Part shown: positions 43,263-52,008 of the stretch, one piece after another
Numbering within the stretch: position 1 is the stretch's first letter
Layout of the letters: every line of letters starts with the position of its first letter
From: Flavobacteriales bacterium UBA852
GTDB lineage: Bacteria; Bacteroidota; Bacteroidia; Flavobacteriales_E; Vicingaceae
Assembly (NCBI GenBank): GCA_002295925.1
Contig: DBGO01000003.1
Span: forward strand, 49,239 to 113,238
Direction of reading: 5' to 3'
DNA: 64,000 nt
Translations under genes and position numbers: made by a program
The notes under the pieces: model-generated
Database searches by the model: none
Told to the model about the DNA's origin: nothing
The model's input: only the letters and a program-made list of their open reading frames with translations

Positions 43263-44378
43263 ATGAAGAATTTTCGTATTGCATATTTGTTGATTTTATC
43301 AGTGTTCATGTTTGCCTCGGTTGGCACAAAAGCTAACGATGAAGAACACGGAGTGAAGGAAAAAGTTCATGAGGTTGTTGAGCATATTGAGGAAGCCGAA
43401 GAGCGTTTTAATCCTGTGCCGGTAATTATGCACCACGTAACCGATGCGCATGAGTGGCATTTGTGGGGCGAGGGTGAACATAGTGTTACAATTCCTCTTC
43501 CTGTTATTTTATGGACAGATAAAGGTTTGGTAACCTTTATGTCTTCAGCATTTCATCACGATGATAACGGACATCACGTTGTAGAAAAAAACGGGATGCG
43601 TTTTGTTAAAGTGCACGAAAAAATTTATCAATTAAACGAAGGTGAAACTGCAGCAAAATTTAACGAAGAACATCTTATTGAAAACGGATTCAAACAATTA
43701 GATTTTTCAATTACCAAAAATGTTGCAGCAATGTTGATAGCCGCAATTTTGTTGTTGTTTATTTTTGGTAAAATGGGAAGTTATTACAAAAATAACGGAC
43801 CTGTTGCGCCAAAGGGAATTGCTTCATTTTTGGAGCCTGTGGTTGTATTTGTTCGCGACGAAATTGCTTTGGTAAATATCGGAGAGAAAAAACACGCCAA
43901 ATTTTTACCTTATTTGCTTACCGTATTTTTCTTTATCTGGATAGGTAACTTGTTGGGTTTACTTCCCGGAGGAGCAAACTTGACCGGTAATATTGCCGTT
44001 ACTTTAACATTGTCGGTGTTTACGATGCTTATTGTAAACCTAAATGGAAACAAAGATTATTGGGGGCATATTTTTTGGATGCCCGGCGCACCGGTTCCTG
44101 TGAAATTTATTTTGGCGCCAATTGAATTGGTAGGAATATTTGCCAAGCCGTTTGCACTTATGGTTCGTTTGTTTGCAAACATTACTGCAGGTCATATTGT
44201 TATTTTGAGTTTAATATCGCTGATATTTATATTTAAATCAGTTGCAATGGGTGCGGTTTCAGTACCATTTGCATTATTTATAAGTGTGTTGGAATTGTTG
44301 GTGGCGTTTTTACAAGCGTTTATTTTTACGATGCTTTCGGCGCTGTTTATAGGAATGGCGGTGCAAGAGCATCATTAA
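43263..44378 (+). CDS. atpB: F0F1 ATP synthase subunit a, with long N-terminal extension
   Basis: The proton-channel stator subunit, 371 residues against about 271 in E. coli. The first 20 or so residues look like a signal peptide (AYLLILSVFMFASVG, then TKAND). A periplasmic His/Glu-rich domain of about 130 residues follows (VIMHHVTDAHEWHLWGEGEH, FHHDDNGHHVVE). The usual membrane core then begins at about residue 155: FLPYLLTVFFFIWIGNLLGL, the essential Arg in KPFALMVRLFANITAGHIVI, and the C-terminal FLQAFIFTMLSALFIGMAVQ. Long exported N-termini are known in Bacteroidota AtpB. First structural subunit of atpBEFHAG. Confidence 0.95.
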   Translation: MKNFRIAYLLILSVFMFASVGTKANDEEHGVKEKVHEVVEHIEEAEERFNPVPVIMHHVTDAHEWHLWGEGEHSVTIPLPVILWTDKGLVTFMSSAFHHDDNGHHVVEKNGMRFVKVHEKIYQLNEGETAAKFNEEHLIENGFKQLDFSITKNVAAMLIAAILLLFIFGKMGSYYKNNGPVAPKGIASFLEPVVVFVRDEIALVNIGEKKHAKFLPYLLTVFFFIWIGNLLGLLPGGANLTGNIAVTLTLSVFTMLIVNLNGNKDYWGHIFWMPGAPVPVKFILAPIELVGIFAKPFALMVRLFANITAGHIVILSLISLIFIFKSVAMGAVSVPFALFISVLELLVAFLQAFIFTMLSALFIGMAVQEHH

Positions 44379-44427
44379 TAAGATTTTTAATTAGTAATTT
44401 ATTGTTTAACCTTAAATATATTTAACT

Positions 44428-44625
44428 ATGTACGCAGCAATTGGAGCCGGATTAGCCGTTATCGGTGCCGGATTAGGAATCGGAAAAATCGGAGGTTCTG
44501 CAATGGAAGCTATTGCACGCCAACCCGAAGCTACATCTAAGATTCAAACAGCAATGATTATTGCAGCTGCCCTTGTAGAGGGTGTTGCTTTATTCGGTGT
44601 TGTTGTTGGTCTTATGGGATTGTAA
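44428..44625 (+). CDS. atpE: F0F1 ATP synthase subunit c
   Basis: A 65-residue rotor-ring proteolipid: two helices joined by the polar loop ARQPEA. The N-terminal helix has the Gly-rich packing motif GAGLAVIGAGLGIGKIGG. The second helix has the ion-carrying Glu in IIAAALVEGVALFGVV. There is no Na+-type ligand set obvious (no Gln/Thr pattern in helix 1), so proton coupling is likely. A strong hairpin follows the stop. Confidence 0.96.
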   Translation: MYAAIGAGLAVIGAGLGIGKIGGSAMEAIARQPEATSKIQTAMIIAAALVEGVALFGVVVGLMGL

Positions 44626-44646
44626 GCAATATTTCCGAAAAAGAAA

Positions 44647-44684
44647 TTTCCGGAGTATTATGCGGTTGGCATAAGCTCCGGAAT
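44647..44684 (+). other. Strong branched-free hairpin between atpE and atpF
   Basis: Outer stem TTCCGGAG/CTCCGGAA (44648-44655 with 44676-44683) and inner stem TTATGC/GCATAA (44658-44663 with 44669-44674) stack with a small bulge around the loop GGTTG. No T-run follows, so it is not a standard terminator. Position after atpE suggests mRNA 3'-end protection or partial attenuation, giving more subunit c; this is inference. Confidence 0.75.
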
Positions 44685-44722
44685 ATTTAAACGTTAAACA
44701 AAATTTAAAAAAACAATATAAA

Positions 44723-45223
44723 ATGAATAACCCGTTAGTAACTCCCGAAATTGGTTTAATTGTTTGGACAACAATTACTTTTCTGATTTTGTTGTTTTTG
44801 TTGACAAAATTTGCTTGGAAACCGATATTAAATGCGGTTAAACAACGCGAAGAAAACATTGAAGAAGCATTAAAAGCTGCCGACAGAGCCAAAAAAGAAA
44901 TGGAGGCGCTTAAAGCTGATAATGAAAAATTGTTGAACGAAGCTAGAGTTGAGCGTGATGCAATGCTTAAAGATGCACGCGAAACAAAAGATAAAATTAT
45001 TGCAGAAGCAAAAGAAAAAGCCAATCAAGAAGCAGACCGAATTATTCAGGATGCGCGCGAAGCCATCAAACACGAGAAAATGGCAGCCATTACTGAGCTT
45101 AAAAATCAAGTTGCCGAATTATCAATAGAAATTGCCGAGAAAATTCTTAATGAAGAACTTTCTAAAGAAGAGAAACAAAAGGCAATGCTTGAAAATTTTG
45201 TAAAAGACATTAACTTAAACTAA
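44723..45223 (+). CDS. atpF: F0F1 ATP synthase subunit b
   Basis: A 166-residue peripheral-stalk subunit. One N-terminal membrane helix (LIVWTTITFLILLFLLTKFA, followed by the conserved W-x-P-I: WKPILNAVKQREENI) precedes a long Ala/Glu/Lys coiled coil. Length is normal. The last base of its stop codon is the first base of the atpH start, so translation is coupled. Confidence 0.96.
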   Translation: MNNPLVTPEIGLIVWTTITFLILLFLLTKFAWKPILNAVKQREENIEEALKAADRAKKEMEALKADNEKLLNEARVERDAMLKDARETKDKIIAEAKEKANQEADRIIQDAREAIKHEKMAAITELKNQVAELSIEIAEKILNEELSKEEKQKAMLENFVKDINLN

Positions 45224-45780
45224 TGAAAGAGGTAAGAGTTGCATCCCGCTACGCTAAATCTCTTCTGGGTTTAGCCGTTGAACAAAATAAATTGGATAAG
45301 ATTTATCAAGATATGCTGTTTGTGAAAAACACCATTGCAGACAGCCGTGAGTTGGAATTATTGCTTAAAAATCCAATTATCAAAAAAGACAAAAAAGAAA
45401 AAATCTTAAACGAGATTTTCGCTTCGCACATAGATACCGTTCCGATGATGTTTATCAATATCATTACTCGAAAAAACAGAGAACGGATTTTGTTTGACAT
45501 TGCTGATGCATTCATTCATCAATATAAGGTTTACAATAATATTGTTACTGCTGAAGTAACCACCGCAATTCCGTTAGACGATAAATTGAAAAACGAAATT
45601 ATCGAGCAAATTAAAAAATCGGAAAACGGAAATGTTGAAGTGGATGCAAAAGTTGATAAATCAATTATCGGCGGTATAATTGTTCGTGTAGGCGATAAAC
45701 AATTAAACGAAAGCATTAAGTATAAACTCAATCAATTGCGTAAGCAATTTGATGACAATTTATATATTAAAGAATATTAA
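45223..45780 (+). CDS. atpH: F1 ATP synthase subunit delta
   Basis: A 185-residue stalk subunit joining F1 to subunit b. N-terminal six-helix domain starts VASRYAKSLLGLAVEQNKLD; the family signature at the C-terminus is DKSIIGGIIVRVGDKQLNES. Starts on the last base of the atpF stop. Size is typical. Confidence 0.95.
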   Translation: MKEVRVASRYAKSLLGLAVEQNKLDKIYQDMLFVKNTIADSRELELLLKNPIIKKDKKEKILNEIFASHIDTVPMMFINIITRKNRERILFDIADAFIHQYKVYNNIVTAEVTTAIPLDDKLKNEIIEQIKKSENGNVEVDAKVDKSIIGGIIVRVGDKQLNESIKYKLNQLRKQFDDNLYIKEY

Positions 45781-45810
45781 AATTTATTTGATAACTAAAA
45801 CCAATAAATA

Positions 45811-47391
45811 ATGGCTGAAGTAAAACCGGCAGAAGTTTCTGCAATTTTAAGACAAGAACTTGCAGGCTTTAAAAACGAAGCTGAATTAGAAGAAGTAGGT
45901 ACCGTACTCCAAGTAGGAGATGGTATTGCTCGTATTTACGGATTATCAAACGTACAATCCGGTGAGCTTATTGAATTTGAAAACGGTACACAAGCAATTG
46001 TTCTTAACTTGGAAGAAGATAACGTAGGTGCCGTTGTATTAGGTTCTACAAAAGACTTAAAAGAAGGCGACACAGTAAAACGTACCAAAAAAATTGCCTC
46101 AATAAAAGTAGGTGAAGGAATGGTTGGTCGTGTAGTGGACACCTTAGGGAACCCAATAGACGGAAAAGGACCAATAGAAGGTGAATTATTTGAGATGCCA
46201 ATTGAGCGTAAAGCTCCGGGAGTAATTTACCGTCAGCCGGTAAACGAACCGTTACAAACAGGTATCAAAGCTATCGACTCAATGATTCCAATTGGTCGTG
46301 GACAACGTGAGTTGATTATCGGTGACCGTCAAACCGGTAAAACAGCCGTTGCTATTGATACTATCATCAATCAAAAAGAATTTTACGACAGAGGCGAGCC
46401 TGTTTACTGTATTTATGTAGCATCAGGTCAAAAAGGTTCTACTGTTGCAGGTATTGTAAAAACATTGGAAGATGCCGGAGCAATGGCTTATACAACAGTT
46501 GTTGCCGCCAACGCATCAGACCCTGCGCCAATGATTTTCTACGCACCGTTTGCAGGTGCTGCTATTGGAGAATATTTCCGTGATACCGGTCGTCCGGCAT
46601 TAATCGTTTATGATGATTTATCTAAACAAGCCGTGGCTTACCGTGAGGTATCATTGTTGTTAAGAAGACCTCCGGGACGTGAAGCATACCCCGGTGATGT
46701 ATTCTACTTACACTCAAGATTATTGGAAAGAGCTGCTAAAATTATTGCCGATGATGAAGTAGCCTCTAAAATGAATGACTTACCTGATTCATTAAAAGGA
46801 AAAGTAAAAGGTGGTGGATCTTTAACGGCATTGCCAATTATTGAAACACAAGCCGGTGACGTTTCGGCATATATTCCTACAAACGTAATTTCCATTACCG
46901 ACGGTCAAATTTTCCTTGAAGCCGATTTATTTAACCAAGGTGTTCGTCCGGCTGTAAACGTTGGTATTTCGGTATCGCGTGTAGGGGGTAGTGCACAAAT
47001 TAAACCAATGAAAAAAGTAGCAGGAACATTAAAACTTGACCAAGCACAATTCCGTGAGTTGGAAGCGTTTGCTAAATTCGGTTCCGATTTGGATGCTTCT
47101 ACACAAGCTGTTATAGATAAAGGTAGAAGAAACGTGGAAATTTTGAAACAACCACAATTCTCACCAATGCCTGTAGAAGAACAAGTAGCCATTATCTATT
47201 TGGGAACAAAAGGATTATTACGTCCTGTACCGGTAGAAAAAGTGCGTGAGTTCGAAAAAGAATACTTGGAGTATATGCGTGCTAAGCATCAAGATATTCT
47301 TGAGCGGGTAAGAAACGGTGAATATAACGATGAAATTACATCGGTATTTGAAAAAGCTGCTGCCGAATTAACGGCAAAATACAAAGCATAA
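45811..47391 (+). CDS. atpA: F1 ATP synthase subunit alpha
   Basis: A 526-residue non-catalytic nucleotide-binding subunit. Walker A GDRQTGKTAVAIDTIINQ at about residue 170, GAAIGEYFRDTGRPALIVYD, the catalytic Arg-finger region with signature PAVNVGISVSRVGGSAQIKP, and YLHSRLLERAAKI. Full length with no anomalies. Followed by atpG after 18 bases. Confidence 0.98.
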   Translation: MAEVKPAEVSAILRQELAGFKNEAELEEVGTVLQVGDGIARIYGLSNVQSGELIEFENGTQAIVLNLEEDNVGAVVLGSTKDLKEGDTVKRTKKIASIKVGEGMVGRVVDTLGNPIDGKGPIEGELFEMPIERKAPGVIYRQPVNEPLQTGIKAIDSMIPIGRGQRELIIGDRQTGKTAVAIDTIINQKEFYDRGEPVYCIYVASGQKGSTVAGIVKTLEDAGAMAYTTVVAANASDPAPMIFYAPFAGAAIGEYFRDTGRPALIVYDDLSKQAVAYREVSLLLRRPPGREAYPGDVFYLHSRLLERAAKIIADDEVASKMNDLPDSLKGKVKGGGSLTALPIIETQAGDVSAYIPTNVISITDGQIFLEADLFNQGVRPAVNVGISVSRVGGSAQIKPMKKVAGTLKLDQAQFRELEAFAKFGSDLDASTQAVIDKGRRNVEILKQPQFSPMPVEEQVAIIYLGTKGLLRPVPVEKVREFEKEYLEYMRAKHQDILERVRNGEYNDEITSVFEKAAAELTAKYKA

Positions 47392-47409
47392 TTTGAGAAA
47401 AGAACAATT

Positions 47410-48285
47410 ATGGCAAGTTTAAAAGAATTACGAACCAGAATAACTTCCGTAAAATCTACACGGCAGATAACATCGGCAATGAAGATGGTTTCTGCTGCGA
47501 AGTTGAAACGCGCGCAAGATGCTATTGTGCAAATGCGTCCGTATGCCAATAAAATGAAAGAAATCCTTCAAAATGTAAGTGCTACACTTGACAGTTCAGA
47601 AGGTGTTTACTCGCAAGAACGCGAAGTGAAAAACGTATTATTGGTTGTTATTACTTCAAACCGTGGATTGTGTGGCGGGTTTAATTCAAACGTAATTAAA
47701 AGAACCAATTTGGCAATTAAAGAAGAATTTGCCAATGCAAATGTTGAAATTTTACCCATTGGTAAAAAAGCGTTTGATGCATTTAAGAATACTGAATATA
47801 TGCACAAAAACGAGCATTTGCCTAAAGAGTATAACAGTATTTTTGATAATTTGGATTACGAACATGTGGCACCAATTGCTGAAGCAGTGATGCAACGGTT
47901 TGTTGACGGCGATTATGACAAAGTAATGTTTGTATATAATCAATTTAAAAATGCCGCCACACAAATTGTTCAATTAGAGCAATTTTTACCATTAGTTCCC
48001 GAGCAAACAGAAACGTCTTCAGCTCAAACCGAATATATCTTCCAACCTAGCAAAGATTACATTGTAGAAGATTTAATTCCTAAATCGTTGAAAATACAAC
48101 TGTACAAAGCTTTGTTGGATTCAAACGCTTCAGAGCACGGAGCACGTATGACAGCAATGCATCAGGCAACCGATAATGCTACCGAGTTAATCAATTCGTT
48201 GACATTGAGCTACAATAAAGCACGTCAAGCAGCAATTACAAACGAAATTTTAGAAATTGTTGCCGGTGCCGAAGCATTGAATTAA
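47410..48285 (+). CDS. atpG: F1 ATP synthase subunit gamma
   Basis: A 291-residue central rotor shaft. N-terminal helix: ASLKELRTRITSVKSTRQIT, SAMKMVSAAKLKRAQ; middle VVITSNRGLCGGFNSNVIKR; C-terminal signature SEHGARMTAMHQATDNATEL. It is the last gene of the cluster and is followed by a strong terminator. Beta (atpD) and epsilon (atpC) subunits are absent here and must be encoded elsewhere, as is usual in many Flavobacteriia. Confidence 0.97.
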   Translation: MASLKELRTRITSVKSTRQITSAMKMVSAAKLKRAQDAIVQMRPYANKMKEILQNVSATLDSSEGVYSQEREVKNVLLVVITSNRGLCGGFNSNVIKRTNLAIKEEFANANVEILPIGKKAFDAFKNTEYMHKNEHLPKEYNSIFDNLDYEHVAPIAEAVMQRFVDGDYDKVMFVYNQFKNAATQIVQLEQFLPLVPEQTETSSAQTEYIFQPSKDYIVEDLIPKSLKIQLYKALLDSNASEHGARMTAMHQATDNATELINSLTLSYNKARQAAITNEILEIVAGAEALN

Positions 48286-48307
48286 CAATTTAAATAAATA
48301 ACCTTTC

Positions 48308-48340
48308 AAAGCCCGTCAAACATTATTGACGGGCTTTTTT
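48308..48340 (+). terminator. Terminator of the atp cluster
   Basis: A 12-bp GC-rich stem (48308-48319 with 48326-48337), 6-base loop and T-run (TTTTTT), 23 bases after the atpG stop. Confidence 0.9.
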
Positions 48341-48374
48341 GCGTTTAAAGAATAATTCATAAATTGCAATAAGT

Positions 48375-51300
48375 ATGTTACAGAAAAAAAAATATGTTTT
48401 TTTGGGTGTAATAACCCTTGTTGTTTGGTTATTTATTTTTTTGTTGTCTTCCAATGGATATAAAAAATGGGTTTACGAACAAGAAATCCATAAAGCAGAG
48501 AAGATTATCAATCAACAAGTTGAATATATCAGTAGGTTAAACCAAGTTGATTTTAAGACGTTAAAAAGTTATCACAACCAAAATAACAATGTTAATTTTT
48601 TTGTAAAAGAAAAAGAGAAGTTCGTCTTTTGGACATCCAATAATATTCCTGTTGATTCAGTTGCGACGATTATTTCAGGAAGTTCTGTTCAAACCGTTCA
48701 ATTGCGCAATGGTTGGTATATTGTGATACAAAGAGAATTAGAAGGTAAATTGCTGGTTGGCTTTATTCTGATAAAAAATATTTACCCCTATCAAAATCCA
48801 CATTTACAAAATAAGTTCCCCGAAAAGTTTGGCTTTTCACAATCATACACTATTTCTTTGGATAAACCTGAGGCCGAAGCGTATCCGGTGCGTCTTTCAA
48901 TATCTGATAATGTCTTTTATTTGATTCCTGATGGTAATGGCTTTAATTACCCTGCATGGGCAATTTTGCTGGGTATTGTTGGTGTATTGTTGGCATTTTT
49001 AGCCGTTCATCAGTTTTTTGAATTGATTTTCCCAAAAACAATCGTTTATTTTTTTATCGAAATTATATTGATATTGCTTGTCAGATTATGGTTTCAATTT
49101 GCTCACATTCCTTCATTATTGTATCAGCACGAATTATTTTCGCCAAAATATTTTGCGGTTTCCCAGTGGTTACCCTCTTTGGGCGACTTGATGCTGACCG
49201 TTTTAACTATTTTGTTTATTGTACGTTTAAGTGTGCACACGACAATTAAAATCAGCACTTTACCAAGAAATATTATTCTGTTAATTTTAAAACAAATAAT
49301 TGCCGCAGGAATAATCATTTTAACCTATCATTTAATTTACAACTCTACGCTTCATTTCAATCTGAATGATATGTATGAGTTGTCATGGTATTCAATTTTT
49401 GCGCTCTCCTGTTTATTGATTTTGATGGGTGTATATTTTGTTATTGTTACGGGGTGGGCAAAAAAGGGAATATCACCCTATTTGTTTCTGCTCAGCATAG
49501 CACTTCATTTGCTTAGCTTTCTGATTATTTCATTTTACATTCAAAACACGATTTATTATTTTATTGCTTTGATAATTTTTGAAGCATTACTTTATTTTTA
49601 CCGCAGTGGAAAAATTAACGTATCGGCATATTTTCCTCTCATTACGGTGATGATTTTTGCATTTGGCATAAGTATTACCATTGTAAAAATGAGTGAAACG
49701 GAAGAACACGATGAACGAAAATTTTTGGCCGAAAAACTCATTAACGATAAAGACCCTATTGCCGAATATTTATTCATCGATATTGAGAAAAAAATAAAAA
49801 CCGATAAACATTTAATAGCCCGTTTGCCAAATTATTGGGAAAACAAAGAACAAGTAGATGAATATTTGCTTAAAAAATATTTTAACGGCTATTGGAGTAA
49901 ATACGATATTACTTTTGTAGAATGTCAAGCAGGCGATTCTATTTTTATAGAAGGAGAAAATAAAGAAGTTTTATGCGAATCATTTTTTAAATCACGGATA
50001 GAAAAAAGTGCCGATTATTACTTGTCTGCATCAGCACCAATATACTTTGTTAATGATGAAAATGGTGTTATTTACATTGCCGATGTTGTATTGCCCGACG
50101 AAAATAATATTGCCCATCATATTTACATTGAGTTTTATTATAAATATTTCCCAAAAACAGAGGGTTATCCCGAATTGTTGCTAAGCGAAAAACAGCTCAA
50201 ACAGATTGTGAAAATGGGCAATTATTCTTACGCAAAATATAAAAACGGGGTGCTCATCAATAAACTAGGCGAGTTTGATTACTATACTCAATTAGACACA
50301 AACTACATCAATGCACATAATTCAACCTTTTACAACGAAGACGGATATAATCACTACTTATACAGTTCGGGAAAAAATACCGTAATCATCAGTTTGCCCA
50401 TAGTATCGATGATAGAGAAAATGAGCGTTTTTTCTTATGTGTTTATATTGATAGGCATTTTATTTATCTTGGGCTATTTTATTTTCTTACCCGGATTTTC
50501 TTTTCAATCATTCACTTTGCAGAGTTTCAATACCAAAATTCAGTTTTTTGTTATTGCCAATATATTTATTGCTTTTACGCTGATAGCCATAGGAACGGTG
50601 TATTATATCCGTTATCAATATACCGAGAAAAATATTACCAATATATCGGAGAAAATAAAGTCGGTAATGGTTGAGGTGGAACACAAACTTGGCGAAACCG
50701 ATTCTTTAACAGCCGGACAAAAAGAATTGATGAATTATTATTTAGTTAAGTTCTCGAATGTTTTTTATACCGATATCAATCTTTACAAATTAGACGGAAA
50801 GCTGTTTGCCACATCTCGACCTGAAGTATTTTTGAACGGTTTACTCAATGAGTTTATGCCTTATGAAGTTTATGAAGCACTTACGGTAAAACATAAATCG
50901 GAGTATATTCACCAAGAAAGCATTGGCAACCTGAAATATCTTTCGGCTTATGTGCCGTTCAGAAATTACAAAAACAAAGTATTGGCCTATTTGAATTTGC
51001 CCTATTTTGCCAAGCAGCACGCCTTGGAGGAAGAATTGGCAAATTTTTATGTGGCTCTAATCAATATTTATGTATTGGTTTTTGTCTTGTCAATTATTTT
51101 GGCGGTAATATTTGCCAATTACCTTTCGGCTCCGCTAAGATTAATAAAATCAACTATATCAAAATTACAAATTGGCAAAACAAATGAACTGATTGAGTGG
51201 CAAACCAATGATGAAATTGGTGAGTTGATAAAAGAATACAACAAAAAAGTCATTGAGTTGGAAAAAAGTGCGCGTTTGCTTGCAAAATCGGAGCGGGAGA

Positions 51301-51959
51301 GTGCTTGGCGCGAAATGGCAAAACAAGTGGCGCACGAGATTAAAAATCCGTTAACGCCTATGAAGCTCAGTATTCAGCATTTGCAACGTATTACTACAGG
51401 TATTGACGGAAATTTAAAGGATAAGATTAACAAAACCGCCAATGTTTTGATTGAACAAATTGATACATTGGCCACTATTGCCAATGAGTTTTCAAATTTT
51501 GCCAAACTGCCCGAACCGCATTTGGAAAAGGTGGATGTTATAAAAATTGCTCGCGATTGTTCCTTGCTGTTTGAAGAACAAAAAGCTAAAATTTCTGTGG
51601 TAAATAAAAGCGGTAAAAATGAATTGTTTATTCGTGCCGATAAAGACCAAATGATAAGAATTTTTAATAATTTAATTAAGAATGCCATTCAATCCGTTAA
51701 GCCCGGAGAAATGCCTGTTATAGAAATAGAAATAAGCGAGCAAAACAACGATGTGCTCATTGCTGTAAAAGATAATGGCGAAGGAATTTCTGCCGACAGG
51801 CAATCGAAAATATTTGAACCCAATTTTACTACAAAAACCGGAGGAATGGGTTTGGGCTTGGCAATGGTCAAAAATTTTGTAGAAACCTTTAACGGAAAAA
51901 TCTGGTTTACTTCTACCGTTGGAAAAGGAACTACTTTTTATATGAGTTTTCCTAAATAA
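48375..51959 (+). CDS. Large membrane sensor histidine kinase, NtrY-like
   Basis: A 1194-residue hybrid-free kinase. An N-terminal helix (about 8-26), a periplasmic part, then a run of seven or eight helices (about 190-440), a second extracytoplasmic part of about 240 residues, further helices (about 690-710, 725-750), another extracytoplasmic region, a last helix near 900-920 and a HAMP-like linker. The kinase core has the phospho-acceptor His987 in VAHEIKNPLTPMKLSIQHLQ, N box NLIKNAIQSVKPG, G1 DNGEGIS and G2 GGMGLGLAMVKNF. The HEIKNPLTP form is typical of NtrY-type kinases. No response regulator is adjacent. Signal unknown. Confidence 0.92.
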   Translation: MLQKKKYVFLGVITLVVWLFIFLLSSNGYKKWVYEQEIHKAEKIINQQVEYISRLNQVDFKTLKSYHNQNNNVNFFVKEKEKFVFWTSNNIPVDSVATIISGSSVQTVQLRNGWYIVIQRELEGKLLVGFILIKNIYPYQNPHLQNKFPEKFGFSQSYTISLDKPEAEAYPVRLSISDNVFYLIPDGNGFNYPAWAILLGIVGVLLAFLAVHQFFELIFPKTIVYFFIEIILILLVRLWFQFAHIPSLLYQHELFSPKYFAVSQWLPSLGDLMLTVLTILFIVRLSVHTTIKISTLPRNIILLILKQIIAAGIIILTYHLIYNSTLHFNLNDMYELSWYSIFALSCLLILMGVYFVIVTGWAKKGISPYLFLLSIALHLLSFLIISFYIQNTIYYFIALIIFEALLYFYRSGKINVSAYFPLITVMIFAFGISITIVKMSETEEHDERKFLAEKLINDKDPIAEYLFIDIEKKIKTDKHLIARLPNYWENKEQVDEYLLKKYFNGYWSKYDITFVECQAGDSIFIEGENKEVLCESFFKSRIEKSADYYLSASAPIYFVNDENGVIYIADVVLPDENNIAHHIYIEFYYKYFPKTEGYPELLLSEKQLKQIVKMGNYSYAKYKNGVLINKLGEFDYYTQLDTNYINAHNSTFYNEDGYNHYLYSSGKNTVIISLPIVSMIEKMSVFSYVFILIGILFILGYFIFLPGFSFQSFTLQSFNTKIQFFVIANIFIAFTLIAIGTVYYIRYQYTEKNITNISEKIKSVMVEVEHKLGETDSLTAGQKELMNYYLVKFSNVFYTDINLYKLDGKLFATSRPEVFLNGLLNEFMPYEVYEALTVKHKSEYIHQESIGNLKYLSAYVPFRNYKNKVLAYLNLPYFAKQHALEEELANFYVALINIYVLVFVLSIILAVIFANYLSAPLRLIKSTISKLQIGKTNELIEWQTNDEIGELIKEYNKKVIELEKSARLLAKSERESAWREMAKQVAHEIKNPLTPMKLSIQHLQRITTGIDGNLKDKINKTANVLIEQIDTLATIANEFSNFAKLPEPHLEKVDVIKIARDCSLLFEEQKAKISVVNKSGKNELFIRADKDQMIRIFNNLIKNAIQSVKPGEMPVIEIEISEQNNDVLIAVKDNGEGISADRQSKIFEPNFTTKTGGMGLGLAMVKNFVETFNGKIWFTSTVGKGTTFYMSFPK

Positions 51960-51986
51960 AAAACCGCTCCAATTTGGAGCGGCTTT
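51958..51986. terminator. Terminator between histidine kinase and hpd genes
   Basis: A 9-bp perfect palindromic stem centred at 51973 (CCGCTCC AATTT GGAGCGG) with A-rich left and T-containing right flanks. It lies between convergent genes and can serve both. The core GCTCCAATTTGGAGC is the same as in the hairpin near 2589. Confidence 0.8.
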
Positions 51987-52008
51987 AAAGTAATTTGATG
52001 GTGAATTA

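Noticed and set aside
44590..45024. A 144-residue minus-strand frame over atpE-atpF
   Set aside because: Antisense of the atpF coiled coil, crossing an intergenic hairpin; no start context or known family.
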